DNA from: Phycisphaerae bacterium
Lineage (GTDB): Bacteria; Planctomycetota; Phycisphaerae; UBA1845; Fen-1342
DNA length: 64,000 bases
Reading direction: 5' to 3'
Assembly (NCBI GenBank): GCA_028279405.1
Contig: JANQNU010000076.1
Span: 37,990 to 101,989, forward strand
The translations under genes and the position numbers were made by a program. Shown piece after piece: positions 39,801 to 47,629 of this stretch (positions are counted from its first letter, which is position 1; the number at the start of each line of letters is the position of its first letter). The notes below the pieces were generated by a model. The model did no database searches, was not told the origin of the DNA, and saw nothing but the letters and a program-made list of their open reading frames with translations.

Positions 39801-41553
39801 CATCGATCCCCAACCGACCATCGCCGCCCGCACGCTGCACGTGAAGATGGACGGCGACGATGGCAACGACGGCCTTACCTGGACTACCGCCCTGCTTACG
39901 GTGTCGGCGGCAATCAACACTGCGGGAACCCTCAATACCGATGGCGTTCCGGGCAACGACATCTCGGAGATCTGGGTTGCTCAAGGAACCTACGGTCTTA
40001 CCAATGCTCAGTTCCCGCACCTCGTCGTCATGAGCGGCGGATTCGCAGGCAATGAGACCCGCCGCGGACAGCGGGCTGCCGGCGCACTGACGAATGAGAC
40101 CTTCCTGGATAGTGCGAACGGTTCGCCGGTGTTCGACCATACGGGTAACGGTATCACCGCATTTGTCGACGGCTTCACGTTCCAGGGGTCGAACAACCGT
40201 GCCATCCGCTATAACGTCACGGGTGCAACAACCGTCACCCTGACGAACTGCTTCTTCATCGGCAACACTGCGATCATCAATGGCGTGGACACAATCTCCG
40301 GCGCCGCCGGTGGTGCAATCCGAGCGTTTGGCCCCGAGGGCTTGCTGGTAATGGAAGACTGTGTCCTGAGCGACAACCGCGTCTTTACCTCGGCCGCGAC
40401 ACCTACGCGAGGCCTGGGTGGCGCGATCTACACCACGATGGACATCGAACTCCGGCGCTGCAGTTTCATCGGGAACAGCGTTGTGGCACGAACGAACAAC
40501 AATTGGCACATGGGCGGCGCAGTCCACTTGGGCACGGGAGGCGCCTTTGGCCCGACAGCCGTCATCGACAGCTGCATCTTCCGTGCCAATCGTATCGTCA
40601 ACGATGTCGAAGCCGGAATCGGCGGCAACTTCATCCACGGCGGTGCATTGTCCGTGTTCACCAGTGTCGCGCGGGCTAACGTCAACGACTGCATCTTTGA
40701 AGGCAACGAAGTCGATGACGCCCGCGAGTTTTTCCCTGGCCCGTGGACCTCGACGCGTGCCGGTGGTGCGGCGGTGATCTTTGACGGCCAAGCCAACTTC
40801 CTGAACTGCGTGTTCAAGAACAACCGGGCGCCTATGTTCGGCGGTGCGGTCTACACCACGGACGACGGCGATGCGCGGCTCGTAAATTGCACGCTCTTCG
40901 CCAACGTAGCCGATCCGAACGGTAACCCCGCAGCCGCAGATCGCGGTGTCAACAATCCCTTTTTCACGCTGACACCATTGGCGATCGGCGCCGCCGTCGG
41001 CTCGGAAGGCAATACGTCACTCGTCAACTGTGCCGTGTGGGATAATACGGGCACCGAGATTTCACAGATCGGCATTATTGGTGCGCCGCCACTAACTGCC
41101 CCAATCACGATCAAAACATGGGGCTCTGAGACACAAGTCGCCGTGCGACCGCGGATCTTTTGGATCGGTACCGTCCGCCTGGAGAGCATTGGTTCCGTAT
41201 TCGTCGACAACTGTGCCCTCAACACCCTGTCGGGAGCCGTTCTTGCGAACATTGTTGGCCCGTCGGAGGTGAATTTCATACCGCGGATCGTGGCCGCTGG
41301 CTCGTTCGGTGTTGGCAATATCGCCCCGAGCAACCCGGGATTCGTGGACCTCGCCACCGGCAATCTGCGACTCTCGAGTTCGTCGCCGCTGATTGACGCC
41401 GGCGAGACCGTGGTCGACGCCGACCGCAACCTTTCCGGCTTCCAGTTGTTGCCGGACTTCGACTTCGACGGCAACAGCCGCATCGTCGACGGCAACGGCG
41501 ACGGTGAGGCCCGCGTGGACATCGGCGCCTACGAGGCGCTCCGCGACAGCTAG
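36877..41553 (+). CDS. Giant lipoprotein A: IPT, calcium repeats, protective-antigen-like pore region, beta-helix
   Basis: 1,558 residues. The start at 36877 has AAGGAG and gives a lipoprotein signal ending FVIAGLAGC (Cys35). Domains: IPT/TIG (about 62-142); thrombospondin-3/binary-toxin calcium loops (150-330; TDGDGLTDHQELKGWTIKVD, DTDSDGLWDGEEW). A region like anthrax protective antigen (about 340-615) has a polar/nonpolar alternating strand pair (SASVTVGGEVNF, SASVEVTAGFEQSF), ERTFTELQERSRTNTETA, INTGVRISNVGNITVQ, and ARTARISIDYGDGTFEEFRV then ITLARALDMTVG. Next come an NGSFELP carbohydrate-binding-like module (about 635-800), more calcium repeats (about 880-1000), and a parallel beta-helix ending in SSPLIDAGETVVD and VDIGAYEAL. 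PA-family domains oligomerise into membrane pores; a planctomycete surface role is inference. No toxin enzyme gene is adjacent. Confidence 0.85.
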   Translation: MRRNETSPQQPPRRRMRGRRAVMLVPFVIAGLAGCMPDAPTSVTDIDQIEETLARKTGTMQLNSVLPAMGPVDEETIVLLRGTGFTDGMTVHFGDQEAAAVQVIDENRATAQVPQNGSGAVDVRIAGDHGDAVAPDGFTWFLLGPEDGTDTDGDGLTDHQELKGWTIKVDVLGWGLDSGHVTNVSIPTPIWADTPSGDIVVVYTARSDINNPDTDGDGLGDLDEFFVRADPVLRDTDSDGLWDGEEWFRWLTSPVSVDTDGDARSPDVSSTFATLPPNPSLFDGAELYTSSQLALEPSARGQIKLNATSPTLDDTDGDSVRDTDEIDTPVRVPWLADMPQLRFEIVDDIDVRLDVEYAEEVGTTTAFETSLAIGQSRTLSQSQSNTVSASVTVGGEVNFSPTELGGSASVEVTAGFEQSFETTRESSISAERTFTELQERSRTNTETAATGSINTGVRISNVGNITVQLIDMVHTIRQWQPNPNADLVDMDPGSYQTLAALAPDLGPGLTLAPGADSGVLLAEATDLNPDRVRALLSRPDALQIEPVAFELINEQGINFAFIDEVTQARTARISIDYGDGTFEEFRVATNIDRNADSTYKGITLARALDMTVGASNWETVTTIDPCSGIPQELIFNGSFELPDNDQGQGGAPTGWTVRFPDGVDETQDIFVEERTSPPAPVGDQWARMVLGTTSNPPSRVAMYQQIGTAQSEAMSYDYTHLVRWLGTPSDPQEFTYDVSLWQGEPGTPGATQLISDQHIIGDSPAATQVSGSLGYAAQMVTPGEPIYIEVLGYGATAPSIGASLLFDGFDVTPDVPMIDVISRVRHASYDLDTPQFWAIFLSGEQASAAGGLTNVVLKAGDTALLSLTRDNDSDGLFAAQEQQYGSSDESADSDGDGLTDGEEAARVYRNGLCDTAFGGWNVEVTDRAGVMSTYRVYSDPRVVDSDNDNVTDDQEKARRTDPNLADTDNDNLPDDIDPQPTIAARTLHVKMDGDDGNDGLTWTTALLTVSAAINTAGTLNTDGVPGNDISEIWVAQGTYGLTNAQFPHLVVMSGGFAGNETRRGQRAAGALTNETFLDSANGSPVFDHTGNGITAFVDGFTFQGSNNRAIRYNVTGATTVTLTNCFFIGNTAIINGVDTISGAAGGAIRAFGPEGLLVMEDCVLSDNRVFTSAATPTRGLGGAIYTTMDIELRRCSFIGNSVVARTNNNWHMGGAVHLGTGGAFGPTAVIDSCIFRANRIVNDVEAGIGGNFIHGGALSVFTSVARANVNDCIFEGNEVDDAREFFPGPWTSTRAGGAAVIFDGQANFLNCVFKNNRAPMFGGAVYTTDDGDARLVNCTLFANVADPNGNPAAADRGVNNPFFTLTPLAIGAAVGSEGNTSLVNCAVWDNTGTEISQIGIIGAPPLTAPITIKTWGSETQVAVRPRIFWIGTVRLESIGSVFVDNCALNTLSGAVLANIVGPSEVNFIPRIVAAGSFGVGNIAPSNPGFVDLATGNLRLSSSSPLIDAGETVVDADRNLSGFQLLPDFDFDGNSRIVDGNGDGEARVDIGAYEALRDS

Positions 41554-41575
41554 TCCTCCCTCCCTTCCTCTGAAT

Positions 41576-41621
41576 CGGGACTCCGGCGCGCTTCCGCGTA
41601 CCGGAGTCCCGTTTTCTTTTT
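41576..41621 (+). terminator. Intrinsic terminator after lipoprotein A
   Basis: CGGGACTCCGG (41576-41586) pairs perfectly with CCGGAGTCCCG (41601-41611), followed by TTTTCTTTTT. An 11-pair stem and a T-run make this a strong terminator 23 bases after the stop codon. Confidence 0.92.
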
Positions 41622-41679
41622 CACGCCGCTCGCAACATGCCCCTCCGCCGGCGACATTCGAACCTGCTCGATACAGAGA

Positions 41680-41806
41680 ACGAATTACAAAATTATCAAA
41701 TCGGAACCAAGGAACCCGCGCGCCGGATGCGTTTACGGGTTGGAAGTGCACTTGCGGAAGACACCCGGAACAAACTTCCGAACCAACCCAAATCAAGGAG
41801 ACAGCT
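41680..41806 (+). promoter_or_regulatory. Conserved leader of giant lipoprotein B
   Basis: Aligns over its whole length with 36751-36876 (shared ACCAAGGAA, TGCGTTTACGGG, AAGGAGACA). It lies after a strong terminator, so lipoprotein B probably has its own promoter here. Confidence 0.6.
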
Positions 41807-44800
41807 ATGCATCGTTGCGAGAAAGCCCTCCAGCGGCGGTGGAGAACGCGCGGCGGACGGACCATTACCCTACTCTCACTCATTGTCATAGGCCTCACGG
41901 GCTGCATGCCCGACGCACCGACGGCCGTGACTGATATCGATCAACTCGAAGAAACCCTGGCCCGGAAAACGGGCACGATGCAGCTGAACAACGTTCTGCC
42001 CGCAATGGGGCCCGTGGATGAGGACACCATCGTCCTGCTTCGCGGCGCCGGGTTCACGGACGGCATGACGGTCCACTTCGGCGACCAGGAAGCCACCACG
42101 GTGCAGGTCATCGACGAAACCCGCGCCACGGCTCAGGTACCGCAGAATGGCGCCGGAGCAGTCGACGTCCGGGTCGCTAACGACCACGGCGATGCTGTGG
42201 CTCCAGACGGCTTCACGTGGTTCCTGTTGGGACCCGAGGACGGAACCGATTCCGACGGCGACGGCCTGACCGACCACCAGGAGCTCAAGGGCTGGACGAT
42301 CAAGGTCGACGTCTTGGGGTGGGGGCTCGATTCCGGCCACGTGGAGAACGTGTCGATTTCGACGCCGATCTACGCGGACGCCCCGAATGACGACATTCTC
42401 GTCGTCTACACTGCACGAAGCGACATCAACAATCCGGATACCGACGGCGACGGGCTACCGGACGCCGACGAGTTCTTCGTACGATCGGATCCGATTCTCC
42501 AGGACACGGACAGCGATGGGTTGTGGGACGGCGAAGAGTGGTTCCGTTGGCTGACAAGCCCGGTCAGCGTCGACAGCGACGGCGACGCGCGTAGCCCCGA
42601 CGTGTCATCTGCCCGCGCGACGCTGCCGCCGAACGCGAGCCTGTTCGACGGTGCGGAGCTCTACACCAGCGCTCAACTGGTGCTGGAGCCGAGCGCACGC
42701 GGCGAAATCAAGCTGAACGCGACCTCTCCAACGCTCGACGATACCGACGGTGACAACGTCCGCGACACCGATGAGATCGATACGCCGGTGCGCGTACCGT
42801 GGCTGGCGGACATGCCCCAGCTGCTCTTCGAGATCGTTGACAACGTCGACGTGCGCCTGGACGTGGAATACGCCGAGGAGGAGGGCACCAGCACGGCCTT
42901 CGAGACGTCCTTCGAGACCGGGCAATCACGCACCGAGGGTGCGTCGCAGTCCAACACGGTCTCGGCGAGCGTGACCGCCGGCGTTTCGTACAATCCGGCT
43001 GACGGTTTCGGGATGTCAACAGAGGTGACCGCGGGGCGCGAACAGAGCTGGGAGACGACGCAGGAGTCGACGGTCAGGGCCGCCCAGACCCTGGCCGAGG
43101 CGGAAGAGCGCTCGCGGACGAACACCGAGACCGCGGCGAGCGGCTCCATCACCGCCGGCATCCGGATCACCAACATGGGCAACATCACGGTCCAGGTGAT
43201 CGACCATGCCCACACCTTGCGCCAATGGATTCCGAACGCCAACCCTGCCGCCTCGAACCTCGGAGCGTATGCCACGCTGGCGGCGCTGGCGCCGGATCTC
43301 GGATCGGGGTTGACGCTTTCGCCGGGGGCCGATTCGGGGGTCCTGCTGGCGCAGGCAACCGATCTTAACGCGGACCGGGTCAAGGAACTGCTCCGGCGCC
43401 CCGAAGCGCTACAGCTCCAGCCGGCCGCGTATGAACTGGTGAACGATCAGGGCATCAACTTCGCCTTCATTGAGGAAGTGACCCAGGCCCGCACCGCACG
43501 CGTCAGCATCGACTTTGGCGACGGACGTTTCGAGGAATATCGCGTCGCAACCAACGTCGACCGCAACGCCGACAGTACGCTGGCGGGCATCTCGCTGGCG
43601 CGGGCGCTCGACCTGACCGTGGGTGTGGACGAATGGGAAAGCGCAAATCTCATCGCCCCCTGCGGGCCGCAGTCCTCGGATGTGATCCAGAATGGCAGCT
43701 TTGAATCGCCCACGGTGAACGAGGACATTTCGAACGCAGATCCCACCAACTGGACAGAGCGCGACCTGGGCCCCGGCGGTGCCAACCTGGAGGTAGGCGT
43801 CTTCGGCTTTGCTGACGTCCCGGCGCCCAGCGGGTCCCAGTGGGCTTATATGCGTCTTGACGGCCAGTCGCTGAGCGAAGGCGGAATCGCGTTCTATCAG
43901 CAGATCGGCGTTGCGCAGGCCTTCAATGCCACTTACGACTACCAGTTCTACCAACTGGCAAACAACGAAGGCGCCGACTGGGACGCCAGCTTCTCCGTTG
44001 AGTTGTGGCAGGGTCTGCCCGGCGCAGTCGATTCGGTTGTTTTGGACTCCGACGCTTATACGGCCGACACGCTGGAAGGAACCGTGCAACGATCCGGCAC
44101 ACTGGCCGCGAATCTGAGCTCCGTCACGCCGGGCGCGCCACTCTACATCGAAATCAACGCTCAGCGCGTGCTCGGCGTTGTCGGAGAACCCGAGCTCTAT
44201 CTCCTGATCGACGATTTCCAACTTCAGCCCGACTTCGTGCCTGGTGCCGAGGTGCTGGATGTCGTTTCGCGCATCCGCGATGCCAGCGCGGACGTGGATC
44301 AGCGACGGTTGTGGTCGATCTTTCTCGCCGGCGAAGACCTGGCCGGCACGGACTTCAGCACGGTCACGCTCAAGGCGGGCGATGCGGTCCTGCTGGCCTT
44401 CCAGAAGGATGTCGACGGCGACGGCCTCTATGCCTCGCAGGAGCAGCAGTATGGCTCGTCGGACACCGCGGTGGACACCGACGGCGACGGCCTGACCGAC
44501 CCTGAAGAAGCGGTTCGCATCTACTCGCCAGACGGATGCACGCAGGACTTCGGCGGTTGGGACGTCACAGTGACCGCCCGCGACGGTTCAACGACCGTCA
44601 CGCGCGTCTATTCGGATCCGGCACGGGCCGATGCCGACCAGGACGGCCTGACGGATGACATCGAAAAGTCCGAGGGCACGGATCCCAACAGCGCCGACAC
44701 CGACAACGACGGCCTGACCGATGACATCGATCCCGAACCCAAAACCCAGGCGCGCATCGTGTTCGTGGACGACACGGCCGACGGAGCAGACGACGGCACA

Positions 44801-46477
44801 AGCTGGAGCGATGCGTATACGTCGCTCAACACCGCGATCGAAGCCGCCGCCAACCCCGCGACCAATGCCGCCGAGGTCTGGGTCGCTGTGGGTAGCTACG
44901 AACAGATCACCGGGAGCCTCCCCAACAACGTGAGCATCTACGGCGGCTTCATCGGCAACGAGACCAAACTGTCGCAGCGAACCGCCAATGCACTGGCCAA
45001 CCAGACGCTTGTGCAATCCGGATCGGCTGTGCCGATCTTCGGGCAGACCGTCGCGAACGTCACCTGTCGAATCGACGGCTTCACGTTCGAAGGCTCGACG
45101 AATCGCGTTCTCGACATGAATGCCGACGGCTGCGACATTACGTTCGCAAATTGCTTCTTCGCGAGCAACACCGCCGTCATCAACCCGAACGACGTGCTTT
45201 ACGGTGCCGCCGGTGGTGCCGTTCAGGCGCTCGGCAACAGCGACCTGACGTTTGACGACTGCATCTTCGCTGATAACCACATCACCACGGCGCAGGCAAC
45301 ACCTACGGAAGGCCGGGGCGGGGCGATGTTCGTCGACGTCGACAATCTCACGCTCACCCGCTGTTCGTTCCTGAACAACCAAGTGATTAACACGGTCGGA
45401 CTCAACCTCCAGGGCTACTTCGCCACGCGCGGCGGCGCCATCAACATCGACGGCGACACGGTAGCCACGATCGACGACTGTGAGTTCCGCACGAATCGCG
45501 TGCTCAACAACACGATCTTCAACGGGAGCACCTTGTTTGGCCTGGAGGAAACCCCGTTGCAAGGCGGAGCGGTGTACCTGAGCGGCGCTTGCCGCGTGCG
45601 TTTCGACGACTGCCGCTTCCGTGACAACGCGGCCGATGACGCCGGCGACTCCGAGCTAAGTTCCGGGTCCCTCGACCCTGCGTTCAGTGAGACCCGCGCC
45701 GGCGGCGCGGTGATGGTCGGCGCGGGAACCACCGCAAACTTCCTCAACAGCGTGTTCCGCGGGAACCGTGCCTCGATGTACGGCGGCGCGATGTTCGTCG
45801 AGGAGGCGGGCACCGCTCGCGTCGTCAACGCCACCTTCGTTGAGAACGCGGTCCGTCCGACGGGCCCAACAAACTTTGCCGACGGCTGGACAAACGGCTC
45901 TACCTGGTTCAGCGCCATAGCAGTGGGCGCGGCAATCGGCTCCAGCGGCCAAACCAGCATCTCCAACACCGCCTTCTGGAACAACACCGGCGTCGCAACC
46001 GTCTTGTGGGGCCTGCCGAACGACAACGGGACCAACCATTACCTTACGTGGGGTGTCGAAGTGCAGGTCGCCACGCGACCGAACATCACGCTGGACAATC
46101 CCGGTGGACTTGCCTACCTGCCGAACATTGGCGAAGTGACGCTGGAGTATAGTGCCTTCAACTCACTCAACGAAGTGACCTTCGTCCCAAATGCAAACAA
46201 CCACGATCCGATCGTCGCTCCGGTCCGCATTTTTACCGGCAACATCGCGACCGCTGACCCTGGGTTCGTCGATCTGGTAAGGGGCGACCTGCGCCTGGCA
46301 GCCGACTCGCCGCTGATCGATGCCGGCCAGACGGTCGTGGATACCAGCCTGCTCGAAGCCGGCTTCCAGTTGCTGCCGCTGTTCGATCTCGACGGTCTTG
46401 ATCGTGTCGTGGACGGCCTCGGCGATGGCGACGACTGGGTCGACATCGGCGCCTTCGAGTTCCAAGGTACAAACTAA
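41807..46477 (+). CDS. Giant lipoprotein B: tandem paralogue of the protective-antigen-like protein
   Basis: 1,556 residues with the same architecture as the gene upstream. It has lipobox IVIGLTGC (Cys33), IPT/TIG, calcium loops (SDGDGLTDHQELKGWTIKVD, DTDSDGLWDGEEWFRW) and the protective-antigen-like region: SASVTAGVSYNPADGFGMST, QTLAEAEERSRTNTETAASG, ITAGIRITNMGNITVQ, ARTARVSIDFGDGRFEEYRV and ISLARALDLTVG. Then come an NGSFESP module, calcium repeats and a beta-helix ending SPLIDAGQTVVD and VDIGAFEF. The first 600 residues are much closer to paralogue A than the NGSFE and beta-helix parts, so the binding regions have diverged while the putative pore core is kept. The start is fixed by AAGGAG and the lipoprotein signal. 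Confidence 0.85.
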   Translation: MHRCEKALQRRWRTRGGRTITLLSLIVIGLTGCMPDAPTAVTDIDQLEETLARKTGTMQLNNVLPAMGPVDEDTIVLLRGAGFTDGMTVHFGDQEATTVQVIDETRATAQVPQNGAGAVDVRVANDHGDAVAPDGFTWFLLGPEDGTDSDGDGLTDHQELKGWTIKVDVLGWGLDSGHVENVSISTPIYADAPNDDILVVYTARSDINNPDTDGDGLPDADEFFVRSDPILQDTDSDGLWDGEEWFRWLTSPVSVDSDGDARSPDVSSARATLPPNASLFDGAELYTSAQLVLEPSARGEIKLNATSPTLDDTDGDNVRDTDEIDTPVRVPWLADMPQLLFEIVDNVDVRLDVEYAEEEGTSTAFETSFETGQSRTEGASQSNTVSASVTAGVSYNPADGFGMSTEVTAGREQSWETTQESTVRAAQTLAEAEERSRTNTETAASGSITAGIRITNMGNITVQVIDHAHTLRQWIPNANPAASNLGAYATLAALAPDLGSGLTLSPGADSGVLLAQATDLNADRVKELLRRPEALQLQPAAYELVNDQGINFAFIEEVTQARTARVSIDFGDGRFEEYRVATNVDRNADSTLAGISLARALDLTVGVDEWESANLIAPCGPQSSDVIQNGSFESPTVNEDISNADPTNWTERDLGPGGANLEVGVFGFADVPAPSGSQWAYMRLDGQSLSEGGIAFYQQIGVAQAFNATYDYQFYQLANNEGADWDASFSVELWQGLPGAVDSVVLDSDAYTADTLEGTVQRSGTLAANLSSVTPGAPLYIEINAQRVLGVVGEPELYLLIDDFQLQPDFVPGAEVLDVVSRIRDASADVDQRRLWSIFLAGEDLAGTDFSTVTLKAGDAVLLAFQKDVDGDGLYASQEQQYGSSDTAVDTDGDGLTDPEEAVRIYSPDGCTQDFGGWDVTVTARDGSTTVTRVYSDPARADADQDGLTDDIEKSEGTDPNSADTDNDGLTDDIDPEPKTQARIVFVDDTADGADDGTSWSDAYTSLNTAIEAAANPATNAAEVWVAVGSYEQITGSLPNNVSIYGGFIGNETKLSQRTANALANQTLVQSGSAVPIFGQTVANVTCRIDGFTFEGSTNRVLDMNADGCDITFANCFFASNTAVINPNDVLYGAAGGAVQALGNSDLTFDDCIFADNHITTAQATPTEGRGGAMFVDVDNLTLTRCSFLNNQVINTVGLNLQGYFATRGGAINIDGDTVATIDDCEFRTNRVLNNTIFNGSTLFGLEETPLQGGAVYLSGACRVRFDDCRFRDNAADDAGDSELSSGSLDPAFSETRAGGAVMVGAGTTANFLNSVFRGNRASMYGGAMFVEEAGTARVVNATFVENAVRPTGPTNFADGWTNGSTWFSAIAVGAAIGSSGQTSISNTAFWNNTGVATVLWGLPNDNGTNHYLTWGVEVQVATRPNITLDNPGGLAYLPNIGEVTLEYSAFNSLNEVTFVPNANNHDPIVAPVRIFTGNIATADPGFVDLVRGDLRLAADSPLIDAGQTVVDTSLLEAGFQLLPLFDLDGLDRVVDGLGDGDDWVDIGAFEFQGTN

Positions 46478-46494
46478 CCTTCATTTCATCATGG

Positions 46495-46541
46495 ATCGGG
46501 GCTCCGGCACCTTCGGCGTGCCGGCGTCCCGATTTTCTTTT
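46495..46541 (+). terminator. Intrinsic terminator after lipoprotein B
   Basis: ATCGGGGCTCCGGCAC (46495-46510) pairs with GTGCCGGCGTCCCGAT (46518-46533) with two imperfect positions; the loop contains a CTTCGG tetraloop. TTTTCTTTT follows. It is similar in stem sequence to the terminator of paralogue A. Confidence 0.88.
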
Positions 46542-46718
46542 CGCGCCGCACAGCTTCCCCCCCCATCCCCCAGACTCGCCGATCCCACGCTGCACATGAT
46601 CGAAGCCAGCATCCCGGCGCGAACAAGACGGTACGGCTGGAGAACCATCCGCTGCCCCTGGAACACGATCGGTTCGCGGTTGTCGGAGTCGACGGAAGTC
46701 TTAGAATAGGAACGCCTT

Positions 46719-46791
46719 GCCACCGTAGCTCAATTGGCAGAGCAGCGGTTTTGTAAACCGCAGGTTGTCGGTTCGAGTCCGACCGGTGGCT
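46719..46791 (+). tRNA. tRNA-Thr(TGT)
   Basis: A 73-base cloverleaf. Acceptor GCCACCG/CGGTGGC, D-stem GCTC/GAGC, anticodon stem GCGGT/ACCGC with loop TTTGTAA (anticodon TGT), T-stem GTCGG/CCGAC with TTCGAGT, discriminator T. CCA is not encoded. It lies at the border between the chromosomal genes and the minus-strand phage-like module, a usual place for integration. Confidence 0.96.
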
Positions 46792-46921
46792 GTTTGAACG
46801 ACGCCAGCCACGCCCTACCCGAACAAACACATACCGGAACGAACCTTCGCGAACCTTCGGGGGATGACCGTTACATGACCAGTTCGGGAAGGGTTCGGAA
46901 CGCCCCGAAAAACCGACGCTC

Positions 46922-46959
46922 AAAAAAAGAAGGGCCGCCCGTTGCCCTCGGACGACCCT
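46922..46959 (-). terminator. Intrinsic terminator of the phage-like operon
   Basis: On the minus strand AGGGTCGTCCG (46959-46949) pairs with CGGGCGGCCCT (46941-46931) over 11 pairs including two G-T, followed by TCTTTTTTT. It would end transcription of the long minus-strand module before tRNA-Thr. Confidence 0.88.
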
Positions 46960-46991
46960 CCCAACCACCACTCACCCGGTCGGCGCCTCCA

Positions 46992-47020
46992 GATTATCGA
47001 ATTATCGAAAAACGATAATC
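46992..47020. repeat. Triple ATTATCG motif with inverted copy
   Basis: GATTATCG at 46992-46999, ATTATCG at 47001-47007 and the inverted CGATAATC at 47013-47020. The second and third can form a seven-pair hairpin. It is AT-rich in a GC-rich setting, between the last module gene and its terminator. A protein-binding or recombination site is possible. Confidence 0.5.
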
Positions 47021-47027
47021 TCGCGGT

Positions 47028-47627
47028 TCAGTTGACCCCCACGTCCCCCGCACCGATCGACGGCACCACCCCCACACCGACGTCGCCGACAGCCGCACCG
47101 ATCGCGACCGAGCTGCCAGTCGCTACCGGCGCTGTATGAACCGTCATCGCTATGTGATCGACGAAGATGAAATCGTTGGTCCCCGACTTGTTGATGAACT
47201 GGACCCGGAGGCCGAGCAAAGCCGGGTCTTCGATCGTTCCCGCAGCAACGCCCCACAGGTCCTCACTCCCCCCATAGGTCTGCATTGTCTCAACCGCTGC
47301 CCACGTCGTTTGTTCTTGGCTCACCCCCACCAACGAACCGTCATAGAGCAATTGGACAACCAAGTCCTCCGGATTCCCGGCACTCGAGACCGCCTCGATC
47401 TTGGCCTCAACGCCGACAACTGCGTGCCCCGATGGAAGCGATCCGAACGAGAAGCTGGTCAGGTCCAACGCCTTTGTCTGGCCGCCACCCATCGGAGTCG
47501 AGCATATCGACCGAACGTCGTTGCTGGTCGATAGATCGCTTTGAACCGACGCCCCCGCCGCGGCCCAGTTGTTCCCGCTGCCGGTCTGGACTACCGTTCC
47601 CGCTGATACGGGCCCGAGCGTGGCCAC
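47028..47627 (-). CDS. Phage tail-fibre-like beta-sandwich protein
   Basis: 199 residues, GTG start two bases after the upstream stop. The sequence has the layout of a domain common in phage fibre and appendage proteins. An alanine/Asn-rich opening is followed by FGSLPSGHAVVGVEAKIEA, LVVQLLYDGSLVGVSQEQTT, YGGSEDLWGVAAGTIEDPAL, and FIFVDHIAMTVHT at the end. A Gly/Val-rich tail (AIGAAVGDVGVGVVPSIG) follows. It is probably a structural or receptor-binding component; this rests on pattern memory, not on a search. Last gene of the minus-strand module. Confidence 0.6.
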   Translation of the reverse strand: MATLGPVSAGTVVQTGSGNNWAAAGASVQSDLSTSNDVRSICSTPMGGGQTKALDLTSFSFGSLPSGHAVVGVEAKIEAVSSAGNPEDLVVQLLYDGSLVGVSQEQTTWAAVETMQTYGGSEDLWGVAAGTIEDPALLGLRVQFINKSGTNDFIFVDHIAMTVHTAPVATGSSVAIGAAVGDVGVGVVPSIGAGDVGVN

Positions 47628-47629
47628 CG

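Noticed and set aside
41393..41806. 138-residue extension of lipoprotein B
   Set aside because: It overlaps the end of paralogue A in another frame and crosses a strong terminator.
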